Assembly (NCBI RefSeq): GCF_025264685.1
Contig: NZ_CP073721.1
Location: 4,517,001 to 4,581,000, forward strand
Reading direction: 5' to 3'
Origin: Dactylosporangium roseum
GTDB lineage: Bacteria; Actinomycetota; Actinomycetes; Mycobacteriales; Micromonosporaceae
DNA length: 64,000 bases
Shown here: piece by piece, positions 24,581 through 33,278 of the stretch
Layout of the letters: each line of letters begins with the position of its first letter
Position numbering within the stretch: position 1 is the stretch's first letter
Program-made: the position numbers and the translations under genes
Notes under the pieces: generated by a model
Database searches by the model: none
Told to the model about the DNA's origin: nothing
What the model saw: the letters and a program-made list of their open reading frames with translations, nothing else

Positions 24581-25629
24581 CCGACCCCCTCCTCGAGCGG
24601 ACGACCGGCCTGGGCCAGGCCGGCCAGCCGGTCCGCGATCTGCTCCGGCGGCAGCACCTCCGCGGCCGCCCCGAGCAGCACCGCCTCCCTGGGCATGCCG
24701 TAGACGACGCTGCTGGTCTCGTCCTGCGCGTACGTGACGGCGCCGGCCCGGCGCATCGCGAGCAGGCCGGCGGCGCCGTCGCGGCCCATGCCGGTCAGCA
24801 GGCAGCCGGCGGCGGCGCGGCCGAGCTCCGTGGCCACCGACTCGAAGAGCGTGTCGACGGCCGGTCGGCACGAGTGCCGCGCCGGGCCGGCGCTGAGCCG
24901 GAGGTGACCGTCGCGGACGTACAGGTGCAGGTCGGGCGGCGCCATGACGACCCGCCCGCCGAGCGCCGACAGCGCCTCGCCGCCGCGGGCGTAGGTGACG
25001 GCGCGGCCGGTCTGCTCGGCGAGCCAGCCGGTGAACGCCTGGGCGAACGTCTCGTTGGCGGCCAGGTGCTGGACGTACAGCAGCGGGATCGGGAAGCCGG
25101 CGGGCAGGCCGCGCAGCACCCGGACGATCGCGCCCGGCCCGCCGGTCGAGGCGCCGATCACGACGGCGCGGACCGTGGCACCGCCCGGTGCCGGCTCCGG
25201 AGCGGGCGCGACCGGCCCGGAACGCCGCCTGGTGACCACCCGGATCCGGGAGACGATCCGGGCGGTGGTGCGCAGCCGCTGCCCCCAGGTGTCGTCGGAG
25301 GCGTCGCCGCGCGGCTTCTCCAGCACGTCGACCGCGCCCGCGGCGAGGGCGTCGTACGTCGTGAACAGCTCCCGGCGGTCGGCGGAGGACACCACCAGGA
25401 TCGGCGTCGGCTGGACGGCCATGATCTGCTCGGTGGCGGCGAGCCCGGACATCACCGGCAGGCCCACGTCCATCGTGACGACGTCGGGACGCAGGTCCCG
25501 GCACATCGAGACCGCCGCCGCGCCGTCGGTCGCCTCGCCGACGATCTCGAACCCGTCCGCGGCGGTCAGCGCCTCGCGCAGGAACTGCCGCACCGTGGCG
25601 GAGTCCTCGACGATCAGCACCCGGATCAC
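24562..25629 (-). CDS. cheB: CheB chemoreceptor methylesterase/deamidase
   Basis: 355 residues. The N-terminal receiver has Asp54 (VVTMDVGLPVMSG). After a linker, the esterase triad is Ser161 (GASTGGPGA), His188 (QHLAANE) and Asp284 (LTGMGRDGAAG). It removes methyl groups from receptor glutamates when phosphorylated by CheA, opposing CheR. Its ATG overlaps the cheA TGA (ATGA) and its end overlaps the hybrid kinase. This is the WspF position in a Wsp-type operon. All catalytic residues are intact. Confidence 0.96.
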   Translation of the reverse strand: MIRVLIVEDSATVRQFLREALTAADGFEIVGEATDGAAAVSMCRDLRPDVVTMDVGLPVMSGLAATEQIMAVQPTPILVVSSADRRELFTTYDALAAGAVDVLEKPRGDASDDTWGQRLRTTARIVSRIRVVTRRRSGPVAPAPEPAPGGATVRAVVIGASTGGPGAIVRVLRGLPAGFPIPLLYVQHLAANETFAQAFTGWLAEQTGRAVTYARGGEALSALGGRVVMAPPDLHLYVRDGHLRLSAGPARHSCRPAVDTLFESVATELGRAAAGCLLTGMGRDGAAGLLAMRRAGAVTYAQDETSSVVYGMPREAVLLGAAAEVLPPEQIADRLAGLAQAGRPLEEGVGWRARS

Positions 25630-27650
25630 GGGTCACCCGCGAGGGCGCGGATGTGGGCGAGCAGCTCCTCCTGGTCGAACTCGCTCTTCACCATGTACGC
25701 GCCGGCGCCCGCCGCGGCACCCCGGCGCCGGTCCTCGGCGGAGGCGCGGGAGCTAACCAGGATCGCGGGCACGTCCCGCTGCGCCGGGTCGGCGCGGGTC
25801 TGCTCGACGAAGGTGAACCCGTCGATGCCCGGCATGTCGATGTCGACGAGGAACAGCGCGTATCGCCGGTGGCGGGCCCGTTCGAGCGCCTCCTCCCCCG
25901 ACGCGGCGAGCTCGACGGCGTAGCCGGCCGACTCCAGGATGCTGCGCTCCAGCATCCGGGTGGTGAGCGAGTCGTCGACGATGAGGATCGGGTCGCGCGG
26001 TGGCGGCGTGCCTGCCGGCTCGGGGCTGCCGGGGTCGGCGGCCCCGGCCGCGGCGGCGAGCCCGTGCGGGTCGAGCACGATCCGCGGGTTGCCCTCCGCG
26101 TCCATCGACAGCCCGCTAACCACCGGGCTCGCCGGGGCCAGCTCGGGCAGCGGCCGCACGATCAGCGTCGACGTGCCGAGCAACCGGTCGACACCGACGG
26201 CGACCGGCTGGCCGCCCGGCGCCAGGACCACCGCGACCCCGTTGCCGGCCGGGCCGGTCCCGCCGGCGAGGACCCGCTCCAGCGGCAGGAACGGGACCAC
26301 ATGCCCGTCGTGAGCCAGCGCACCGGCCGCGGCGGCCGTCGCGGCCTCCGCCGCCGGAAGCAGCACGCACGTGCGGACCGTGTCGAGAGGAACCGCGGCG
26401 ACGGTACCGGCGGCGAGCACGACGAGCCCCGTGAGCGACACGAGCGACAGCGGCACGACCAGCTCGACCGACGTGCCGCGCCCGGGCTCGGTGTCCACCG
26501 ACACCTCGCCGCCGAGCTGCTCGGCGACGTCGCGCACCACGTCGAGGCCGATGCCCCGGCCGGAGACCCCGGTGACCGTCGTCGACGTGCTGATCCCGCC
26601 CTGCATCAGCAGGCGCATGAGCTCCCGGACGTCCGCCTCCGCGCCACCGGCGACCAGCCCGCGCCGCTCCGCCTGGCGGCGGACCGCGGCGAGGTCGAAG
26701 CCGCGACCGTCGTCGCGGCACCGGAAGGCCGCGTACCGGCCCCGGCGCTGCACGTCGACAGTCACCCGAGCCTGTGCCCGCTTGCCGGCGGCGAGCCGCT
26801 CCGCCTCGGGCTCCACGCCGTGCGCGACGGCGTTGCGCACGACGTGCAGCAGCGCGTTGCCGGCCTGGCCGAGCACGTGGGGGTCGAGCCGCAGGTCCCC
26901 GCCGTGGCTCTCGAACACGACGGACTTGCCCTCGGTGCTGGCGGCGTCGTAGACGGCCCGGTGCAGCGAGGTGAGGATGGTGGCGACCGGCACCAGCCGC
27001 AGCCGCTCGGCCCGGCCGCGGATGTCGTCGAGCTCCCGCTCGACCTGCTCGACGGTCTCGGTGAGCTGCCTGCCGAGTGCCGTGAGGTCGGCGGCGAGCC
27101 GTACGGCCATCACCATCGTCCGCTCACGACCGCAGGCGCGGAGCTGCTCGGTGATGCCCTCGGCGGCCCGGCGGGCCCGCTCGACGGTCACGGCCTGCCG
27201 GCGCAGCGGCGCGAACCGGGCATGCGCCTCGTCCACGGCGTCGAGGAGTTCGTCGACGTCGGCGCTCTCCGCGCGGACCGGCATCGGCTCGGCGGACGCC
27301 ACGGCCGGTGCCGCCGCCCGGGCCGGTTCGAGTGCGTTGACGTGGGTCGCGATCTCGTCGGTCAGGGCCAGCAGGCGGGCCACCGCGTCCGGCGGCACCG
27401 GGGCGGCGCCGTCGCGGTACGGCACCAGGATCTCCTCCACGGCGTGCGCGGCCTCGGCGATGCCGGGCTGCCGCACGACGCGGGCCGCGCCTTTGAGCGT
27501 GTGCGCATGCCGCAGCAGCGCCGCCACCGCCTCGCGGCCCGTGCCGTCCGGATCGCCGCCCTGGAGGTCGAGCACGCCGCGGCTGATCTGGTCGAGCAGC
27601 TCGCGGGACTCGATCCGGAAGTACCGCAGCGGGTCCTTCTCCTCGGTCAT
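25626..27650 (-). CDS. cheA: CheA kinase fused to a C-terminal receiver
   Basis: 674 residues starting at ATG 27650, which overlaps the mcp stop. The P1 domain carries phospho-His50 in HTLKGAARVV. No clear P2 is seen. P3 and P4 follow, with HVVRNAVAHGVEPEAER as the N-box, DDGRGFDLAAV, and GRGIGLDVVRDV. The P5 CheW-like domain runs to about 530. A receiver closes the protein with DPILIVDDSLTTRMLE and phospho-Asp in LFLVDIDMPGIDG. This CheA-REC fusion is the layout of WspE and FrzE. It should autophosphorylate in response to the MCP and pass phosphate to its own REC, CheB and the hybrid kinase. Confidence 0.96.
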   Translation of the reverse strand: MTEEKDPLRYFRIESRELLDQISRGVLDLQGGDPDGTGREAVAALLRHAHTLKGAARVVRQPGIAEAAHAVEEILVPYRDGAAPVPPDAVARLLALTDEIATHVNALEPARAAAPAVASAEPMPVRAESADVDELLDAVDEAHARFAPLRRQAVTVERARRAAEGITEQLRACGRERTMVMAVRLAADLTALGRQLTETVEQVERELDDIRGRAERLRLVPVATILTSLHRAVYDAASTEGKSVVFESHGGDLRLDPHVLGQAGNALLHVVRNAVAHGVEPEAERLAAGKRAQARVTVDVQRRGRYAAFRCRDDGRGFDLAAVRRQAERRGLVAGGAEADVRELMRLLMQGGISTSTTVTGVSGRGIGLDVVRDVAEQLGGEVSVDTEPGRGTSVELVVPLSLVSLTGLVVLAAGTVAAVPLDTVRTCVLLPAAEAATAAAAGALAHDGHVVPFLPLERVLAGGTGPAGNGVAVVLAPGGQPVAVGVDRLLGTSTLIVRPLPELAPASPVVSGLSMDAEGNPRIVLDPHGLAAAAGAADPGSPEPAGTPPPRDPILIVDDSLTTRMLERSILESAGYAVELAASGEEALERARHRRYALFLVDIDMPGIDGFTFVEQTRADPAQRDVPAILVSSRASAEDRRRGAAAGAGAYMVKSEFDQEELLAHIRALAGDP

Positions 27651-29119
27651 CTCGCGGTGTCCGCCGCGACGAGGCGCAGCAGCGAGGTGGACAGCCCGGT
27701 GAGGTGCGCGGCGGTCTGGCGGGTCTGCACCGCGCTCGTCTCGCTCTCCCGCGTGACCCGGGCGGTGTCGGTGACCGCGACGTTGACCTGTTCGACGGCG
27801 GTGGTCTGCTGCTTGGTCGACAGCTCGATCTCCCGCGCCGACTCGGTGGTGCTCGCCACCAGGTCGGCGATCTGCTGGAACGAGGCCGTGACCGCGTTGA
27901 ACTGCCGGGTGCCGGCGTCGACCGCCTTCGCGCCGGTCTCGGTCGCCATCACCGTCGTGTTGACCGCGCCCCGGACGTCGTCGATGAGCGCCCGGATCTC
28001 CTTGGCCGAGGCGGCGGTACGGTCGGCGAGCTTGCGGATCTCGTCGGCGACGACGGCGAAGCGGCGGCCCCACTCGCCGGCGCCGGACGCCTCGATGGTC
28101 GCGTTGATGGCCAGGATGTTGGTCTGCTCGGCGAGTTCCGAGACGAGGTCGACGACGCCGCCGATCTGCTGCGACCGCTGCCCGAGCTCCAGCATGTGCT
28201 GCACGATGAGGTCGACCTGCTGGCGGATCGCGGTGATCGACGCACGGGCCTCCTCGATGGTCGCGTCGCCGGAGCCGGCCGCCACCGCGGTCTCCTCGGC
28301 GATCTTCGCGACCCGTTGCGCACCCTCGGCGATCTGCCGCGACGTGATGAGCAGCTCCTCGATCGTCGTGGTGATCTCGCTCATCGCGGTAGCCTGCTCG
28401 CGCGCGCCGGTCGCCTGCTGGCCGGCGGACGCCTCCAACTGCGCCGACGAGCTGCGGATGTGCCCGACGGTGCCGGCGACCTGCCGGGTGAGCGCCCGCC
28501 GGAGCACGAGCGCGGCCGTCACCCCGAAGACGATCGCCGCGATCGAGATGCCCGTGACGACGACCGTCGCCGCCGTGGCGCGGGACGAGCTGGACCGCTG
28601 CCCGGCGCGGAGGTCGCGTTCCAGCAGCGCGTTCAGGTCGGCGACCGTCTTCGTCATCGCCACGCGCAGCGGGGTGACGACGTCGCGGAACTGGCCGCTG
28701 ATCGCCTCGATCGTCGCGCCGCCGCGGCGCGCGGCGATGACCGCGTCGAGCGACGCCTGGTGCTGCTGCTCGGCCTGCACGGCCCGGTCGACCAGCAGGC
28801 GCTCCTCGCTGCCGGCGAGGACGACGCGCAGGCGCTGCACCGCGCCGGCGAAATCGGCGCGCGCCTGGTTCATCTGCGCGATGTTGTCCTCGTTACCGGT
28901 GAGCAGGAAGCCCCGGTAGGCGCTGTTCTTCGCCTCGACGGCGATGCGCAGCTCCCGTGCCTGGACCAGCCCCTCCAGGCCGACGTCGACGACGCGGTCC
29001 TTGCCGTCCACGACCGTGTTGAGCGCGAGCGCCGACACGGCGCCGGTGAGCAGGGTCAGCAGCACCGTGACGGCGAAGCCGGCGCCCAGCTTCCGGCCGA
29101 AGGTCCATCGTCGTGGCAT
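27647..29119 (-). CDS. Methyl-accepting chemotaxis protein with short CHASE3-like sensor
   Basis: 490 residues. One membrane helix is at about 11-33 and a second at about 183-208. Between them is an all-helical outer domain with VEAKNSAYRGFLLTGNE, the RGFLLTG signature of CHASE3/4HB sensors. The cytoplasmic part is a long coiled coil; its hairpin tip reads ELAEQTNILAINATIEASGAGEWGRRF, close to the consensus that binds CheA and CheW. A clear HAMP is hard to see. No CheR-tethering pentapeptide ends the protein. In WspA-like receptors the signal is surface or envelope stress; the signal here is unknown. It overlaps cheA by 4 bp and lies 2 bp after cheW. Confidence 0.94.
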   Translation of the reverse strand: MPRRWTFGRKLGAGFAVTVLLTLLTGAVSALALNTVVDGKDRVVDVGLEGLVQARELRIAVEAKNSAYRGFLLTGNEDNIAQMNQARADFAGAVQRLRVVLAGSEERLLVDRAVQAEQQHQASLDAVIAARRGGATIEAISGQFRDVVTPLRVAMTKTVADLNALLERDLRAGQRSSSSRATAATVVVTGISIAAIVFGVTAALVLRRALTRQVAGTVGHIRSSSAQLEASAGQQATGAREQATAMSEITTTIEELLITSRQIAEGAQRVAKIAEETAVAAGSGDATIEEARASITAIRQQVDLIVQHMLELGQRSQQIGGVVDLVSELAEQTNILAINATIEASGAGEWGRRFAVVADEIRKLADRTAASAKEIRALIDDVRGAVNTTVMATETGAKAVDAGTRQFNAVTASFQQIADLVASTTESAREIELSTKQQTTAVEQVNVAVTDTARVTRESETSAVQTRQTAAHLTGLSTSLLRLVAADTAR

Positions 29120-29121
29120 GT

Positions 29122-29652
29122 CTATCGGTCTCCGTTCGCTGCGAACGACTGGATGGCCGCACGGACGGCCGCGACGTCGACGATCGGCCGGGCGCCGCCG
29201 TCGAGCGGAACGATGCCCCGCAAGCAGCCGCGCGGGCCGTGACCGGTCGCCTCCTCGACGATCCGTTCGTGCGGCACGCACAGATGCCCGTCGAGCTCGT
29301 CGAAGGCCAGGGCCACCGGCGGGGTGCCGGTCGCCAGCACCAGCCAGCGCCGTGCGGGCACGTCGGCGGCGGGCTGGCCGAACACGGCGGCGAGGTCGTA
29401 CACGGGCACGATCGCGCCGCGGAACCCCGCCACGCCGAGCAGCGCCGACAGCGGCCCGGGCAGCCGGGTCACCGGCCGGTCCGGGAAGAGGCCGGCCGCC
29501 TCGGTGAGGCGCAGCGCGTACCGCTGGGCGCCGACCCGGATCGCGAGCAGGTCGTCGTGCCCGGCGACCTGCTGCCGCGGCGGGTCCGCGAACGACCGGT
29601 CGAACGCCTCCCGCAACTCGGTCAGCCGGGTGGCGAGCACGTCGCTGGTCAT
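29122..29652 (-). CDS. cheW: CheW coupling protein (second copy in the operon)
   Basis: 176 residues, with about 35 extra helical residues before the CheW beta-barrel (ELREAFDRSFADPPRQQ). The core has LLAIRVGAQRYALRLTEAAGLF, PLSALLGVAGFRGAIVPVYDL and GHLCVPHERIVEE, the usual barrel strands. It links the receptor to CheA. It is larger than the copy at 31243-31656. Two CheW proteins flanking CheR is the WspB/WspD arrangement. Spacing to cheR is 11 bp and to mcp 2 bp, so it is within a single transcript. Confidence 0.92.
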   Translation of the reverse strand: MTSDVLATRLTELREAFDRSFADPPRQQVAGHDDLLAIRVGAQRYALRLTEAAGLFPDRPVTRLPGPLSALLGVAGFRGAIVPVYDLAAVFGQPAADVPARRWLVLATGTPPVALAFDELDGHLCVPHERIVEEATGHGPRGCLRGIVPLDGGARPIVDVAAVRAAIQSFAANGDR

Positions 29653-29663
29653 GACACCGCCCT

Positions 29664-31256
29664 TCACGACACGGCCGCGAGTTCGGCGCGGCACAGTGCG
29701 ACGAGGGCCGTCCGGCCGAAGCCGCCGCCGAACAGCGCGATGCGCTCGTCGGTCTCGTGCCGCAGCAGGTCCATCGCCCGGTCCAGTTCCCTTTCGGCCG
29801 CCGCGCGGTCGCCGCCGCGGCGCGCGAGCAGTCCCAGCCGCAGCCGCGGCATCGCGAACGCCGGGTCGAGCAGCGCGGCGATGCGGTGGTGCTCCGCGGC
29901 CGCGGCGTGGTTGTCGTCGCCCTCGTGACACTCGGCGAGCAGGTGGTACGCGTCCGCGAAGAGCGTGTCGCGCTCCAGCAGCCGGCGGCAGAGTTCGGCG
30001 GCCCGGCCCGTCTCGCCGAGGTGCGCCAGGGCCACGGCGCGGATCAGCCACACGTCGGGCCGGTCCGCCTCGGCGCCGGTCACCGCGTCGACGGCCTGCA
30101 ACGCCGCGCCGAACCGCTCCTCGCGCAGCAGCGCCAGCGCCACCTCCCGGTGCCGCCGGACCGGCTGCGCCCGGGTCATGGCCTGCCGCGCCCCGGCACC
30201 GGTCTGCGGGACGCGTTCGTAGAAGAACGTGCGGTGCGCCTGGTGCACCCGCAGGCCGTCCGGCCGCCCGCCGAGCGAGTCGGTGTGGCCCAGGAACAGG
30301 TAGCCGCCCGGGGCGAGCGCCCGCGTGATCCGGCCGAGGAGCGCCCGCGTGGTTTCCGGGGTGAGGTACATGAGGACGTTGCGGCAGAGGACGACGTCGT
30401 AGGTGTCCGGCGCGAACAGGGCCGGGTGGTCGTGGACGAGGTTGTGCTCCACGAAGCGGATGCGGCCGCGCAGCCGCGGGTCGACCTCGACGCCGTCGCC
30501 GGCCGGGCGGAACCAGCGCTGCCGGGCCGCCTCGGGCGTCTCGCGCAGCGACCACGACGAGTACCGTCCGGCCATCGCCTTGCGCAGCGCGCCCCGGTTG
30601 ACGTCGACACCGACGATCGACAGCTCCCACCGCGACTCCGGCACTCGGTCGGCGGCGACCATGGCGAGCGTGTAGACCTCCTCGCCCGTGGCGCAGCCCA
30701 GGGACAGCATGCTGAGCCGGCGCTGGGCCGCGCGGGCCCGCAGCCGGGCCGGCAGCACCGTCTCGGCGAGGGCGTTGAACTGCTCGATGTTGCGGAAGAA
30801 GTAGGTTTCACTGACGGTGACGGCCTCGGCGAGCGCGGCGAGTTCGGTGCCCCAGGCGGTGGCGAGCCGGTCGAGATAGCCTCGTTGGGACAGGGCATGC
30901 TGGGCGGCGCGCTGCCGGAGTACGTCGGCGAGCCAGGCGTCCTTGCTACCGTCGAAGGCGAGACCGAGCCGGTCGGCGAGCAGGCCGCGGAGCCACCGGA
31001 CGGTGTCGGTCGACCCCGGTGCGGCGGCACCCCGGTGCGGCACCGCCGTTTTCGCCACGGCCCCTGCCCCCGACAGCCCCGGCAGTCCCGGCACGGCCAG
31101 TTCCCGGGACGACGTCGCCGATCCCGCCACCGTGGCTTCCCGGGACGGCACCGCCGATCCCGGTGCCCCGCTCCCGCCGGACGGCGCCGACCCCGCCACC
31201 GCGGCCGCCCCGGGCGGCATCGGCGGCCCCGCCGCGTCGGTCTCACGCGGCGGCAC
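29664..31256 (-). CDS. cheR: CheR methyltransferase with C-terminal TPR repeats
   Basis: 530 residues, against about 280 for plain CheR. Residues 1-85 are low complexity (Ala, Pro, Gly, Ser; recurring PSREA, SSREL units) and probably disordered. The CheR core spans about 88-345: the N-terminal helical domain, VSETYFFRNIEQF, LSLGCATGEEVYTLAM for S-adenosylmethionine, and YDVVLCRNVLMYLTPE. The rest is TPR-like helix pairs (LLREERFGAALQAVDAV, YHLLAECHEGDDNHAAAAEHH). CheR-TPR fusion is the WspC form. The start overlaps the first cheW by 14 bp. It methylates receptor glutamates to set adaptation. Confidence 0.94.
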   Translation of the reverse strand: MPPRETDAAGPPMPPGAAAVAGSAPSGGSGAPGSAVPSREATVAGSATSSRELAVPGLPGLSGAGAVAKTAVPHRGAAAPGSTDTVRWLRGLLADRLGLAFDGSKDAWLADVLRQRAAQHALSQRGYLDRLATAWGTELAALAEAVTVSETYFFRNIEQFNALAETVLPARLRARAAQRRLSMLSLGCATGEEVYTLAMVAADRVPESRWELSIVGVDVNRGALRKAMAGRYSSWSLRETPEAARQRWFRPAGDGVEVDPRLRGRIRFVEHNLVHDHPALFAPDTYDVVLCRNVLMYLTPETTRALLGRITRALAPGGYLFLGHTDSLGGRPDGLRVHQAHRTFFYERVPQTGAGARQAMTRAQPVRRHREVALALLREERFGAALQAVDAVTGAEADRPDVWLIRAVALAHLGETGRAAELCRRLLERDTLFADAYHLLAECHEGDDNHAAAAEHHRIAALLDPAFAMPRLRLGLLARRGGDRAAAERELDRAMDLLRHETDERIALFGGGFGRTALVALCRAELAAVS

Positions 31257-31656
31257 GGACGCCTCCGTCGCTCCGGACGAACAGCAGCGGGCGGGAGTCG
31301 AGGACGCCGACGGCGGATACCAGGCGCACAGCGTCAGCGCCGAGCATCGGGGGCAGCGGGCGGCTGTCGTCGGGCTCGACCTCGCAAACCCCGACGACGG
31401 CGCCGGCGGCGAACGCGAGCGGCCCGCCCGCCGGGTTCGTGGTGATGAACCGCCGCGCGGGTGGCGCGTCGACGCCGAGCAGGCGTGCGGTGTCGACGAC
31501 CGGCACGGCCAGCCCGCGGATGACGGCGACGCCGAGGAGCGCGTCGGCGCTGCCGGCGACAGGCTGCACCGGCAGCGGCCGGATGGTCTCGACGACGTCG
31601 TCCAGGGGCAATGCGCAGAGCAGATCGCCGACGCTGAAGATCAGTTCCCGGTTCAC
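31243..31656 (-). CDS. cheW: CheW coupling protein (first gene of the chemosensory operon)
   Basis: 137 residues, a minimal CheW barrel: ELIFSVGDLLCALPLDDVVE, PVAGSADALLGVAVIRGLAVPVVD and a final SRPLLFVRSDGGV. It couples receptor and CheA. I chose GTG 31656 because the frame upstream is not CheW-like and TATCCT at 31664-31669 lies 7 nt upstream, suggesting a leaderless operon promoter. Genes cheR to the hybrid kinase follow with overlaps or tiny gaps, so this is the head of a 9-kb transcript. Confidence 0.9.
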   Translation of the reverse strand: MNRELIFSVGDLLCALPLDDVVETIRPLPVQPVAGSADALLGVAVIRGLAVPVVDTARLLGVDAPPARRFITTNPAGGPLAFAAGAVVGVCEVEPDDSRPLPPMLGADAVRLVSAVGVLDSRPLLFVRSDGGVRAAA

Positions 31657-31663
31657 TGGGCAT

Positions 31664-31680
31664 AGGATAGGTGTTCTATC
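31664..31680 (-). promoter_or_regulatory. Putative promoter/operator of the chemosensory operon
   Basis: On the minus strand TATCCT (31664-31669) is 7 nt before the cheW GTG. It overlaps an inverted repeat GATAG-GTGTT-CTATC at 31666-31680, which could bind a repressor at the -10. Confidence 0.45.
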
Positions 31681-31767
31681 GTCGGAAATACCGGACTTAT
31701 CCGAAACGTTCTCACAAGGCCCGCCGCCGCTCGACCGCGCGCACCGCAGACCGACTCCCCACACGCC

Positions 31768-31898
31768 GTGTCTGTCGCTCATGATCGCTGCTGGACCCGG
31801 GCGGCGCGTTCCGTGCCGGGCGACTCCGTGATCATGGGAAAGAACTGGCTATCGGGGCAGCCACATCTTTCCCATGATCATGGAGTCGCCCGGCACGG
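31768..31898. repeat. Composite repeat: unit C copy 1 followed by family B palindrome copy 2
   Basis: Unit C at 31768-31804 (begins GTGTCTGTCGCTCATGATCG) recurs at 53872. The B palindrome follows: arms 31811-31843 and 31866-31898 are 33-bp inverted repeats with one mismatch, core CATGATCATGGGAAAGA. It lies upstream of the chemosensory promoter and downstream of benE, possibly ending benE transcription. Confidence 0.85.
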
Positions 31899-31989
31899 CG
31901 GCGGGATTGCGCCCGAACCGCACCGAGCGAGCCGCCAACGCCCCGACCGGTGCCGGCCCGGTCGGGTCGAGTTGGTCCCGCGGTCCCGG

Positions 31990-33192
31990 CTACCGGGTGG
32001 TCGCCACCGGGGTCGGCTGCTCGGCGGCGGCCGGAGCCGCCGGCTTCGAGCGGCGGTGCAGCAGCAGGGCGGTGAGGCCGCCGGCGACCAGGCCCCAGAA
32101 CGCCGAGCCGATGCCGAGGATCGTCATGCCGGAGGCGGTCACGACGAATGTCACCACGGCCGCCTCCCGGCCCTCCGGCTCCGTCACCGCACTCGCCAAC
32201 GACGAGCCCAGCGCCGCCAACAGTGCCAGCCCGGCGACGGCGATGACCAGTACCGGCGGGGACAACAGCACCAGCGCCATCGCCAGGCCCGCGCCGAGGC
32301 CCAGGGTTAGCTGACCGGCGCCCAGGGCCACCGTCGCGATCCACCGGCGGCCCGGGTCGGGGTGGGTGTCCGGGCCGGCGGTCAGCGCCGCCGTGATCGC
32401 GGCCAGGTTGAGGGCGTGGCCGCCGAACGGGGCCGCCGCCGCGCTCGCCAGTCCGGTCGCGACGAGGACCGGGCGCAGCGGCGGCGTGTAGCCGTAGGTG
32501 GCCATGACGGCCATGCCGGGGACGTTCTGCGCGGCCATGGTGACGAGGAACAGCGGCACGGCGATGCTCACCACCGCGGACGGGTTCAGCGCCGGGGTGA
32601 CCAGCTCGACCGACGGCCGCAGCGCCGCGCCGGACAGGCCCCCGCCCGGGCCGTGCGCCGCGATCCCGGCGATCGCCGCGACGAGTGCGCCCGGCACCGC
32701 CCACTGCCGACGGTACCGTTGCAGCACCGCCCACGTCAGGACCACCGGCACCGCCAGGAGCGGGACGTCGACGACGGCGCGGACCGGTGCGGTGCAGAGG
32801 CTCAGGATGACGCCCGCCAGCATCGCGCCGGCGATCGGGCGCGGGATGGCGGCGATCGCGCGGGCCAGCCAGGGCGAGAGGCCGGCGAGGACGATGAGCG
32901 CGGCGCAGACGATGAACGCGCCGACCGCCGCCGGGAATCCGCCGGCGACCGGGCCGGTCGCGACGAGCAGCGCGGCGCCGGGCGTGGACCAGGCGATGCT
33001 GATCGGCATGCGGTACCGCAGGCCGAGGAAGATCGCGAGGGCGGCGATGCCGGCGCAGAGGGCGAGCAGTCCCGACGCGGCCTGTGCCGGGGTGGCGCCG
33101 ACGGCGCGCAGGCCGGCGAGCACGACGGTGAACGAGCTGGCGTAGCCGACGATCGCGCTGACCAGCCCGGCCGCGACCGCCTGGAGCCGCAT
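31990..33192 (-). CDS. benE: BenE-family benzoate/aromatic acid transporter
   Basis: 400 residues with about 12 hydrophobic segments from end to end. ISIAWSTPGAALL near residue 67, RPIAGAMLAGVILSL near 117 and APFGGHALNLAAITAAL near 255 match the BenE/YdcO family, which has the UraA-like fold with a substrate site between broken helices. It probably imports benzoate or a similar weak acid using proton symport. It is divergent from an XRE-cupin regulator with a palindrome between. No benzoate degradation genes are nearby, so substrate identity is uncertain. Confidence 0.9.
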   Translation of the reverse strand: MRLQAVAAGLVSAIVGYASSFTVVLAGLRAVGATPAQAASGLLALCAGIAALAIFLGLRYRMPISIAWSTPGAALLVATGPVAGGFPAAVGAFIVCAALIVLAGLSPWLARAIAAIPRPIAGAMLAGVILSLCTAPVRAVVDVPLLAVPVVLTWAVLQRYRRQWAVPGALVAAIAGIAAHGPGGGLSGAALRPSVELVTPALNPSAVVSIAVPLFLVTMAAQNVPGMAVMATYGYTPPLRPVLVATGLASAAAAPFGGHALNLAAITAALTAGPDTHPDPGRRWIATVALGAGQLTLGLGAGLAMALVLLSPPVLVIAVAGLALLAALGSSLASAVTEPEGREAAVVTFVVTASGMTILGIGSAFWGLVAGGLTALLLHRRSKPAAPAAAEQPTPVATTR

Positions 33193-33215
33193 GCCTGTGC
33201 CTCCTCCGCCTCGAT

Positions 33216-33233
33216 CGTTCCGTTTACGGAACG
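33216..33233. promoter_or_regulatory. Candidate operator between benE and XRE-cupin regulator
   Basis: CGTTCCGT (33216-33223) and ACGGAACG (33226-33233) form a perfect 8-bp inverted repeat with a TT centre. It is 23 bp upstream of the benE start and 46 bp from the regulator start. Confidence 0.65.
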
Positions 33234-33278
33234 GACCTTAGCGCCACGGCCCCGTGATGGCAATGTCACGATGACCGG

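Noticed and set aside
22640..31656. Calling the che operon a motility chemotaxis system
   Set aside because: No CheY alone, CheD, CheZ or flagellar genes accompany it, and the CheR-TPR, CheA-REC and paired CheW layout fits Wsp-type arrays better.
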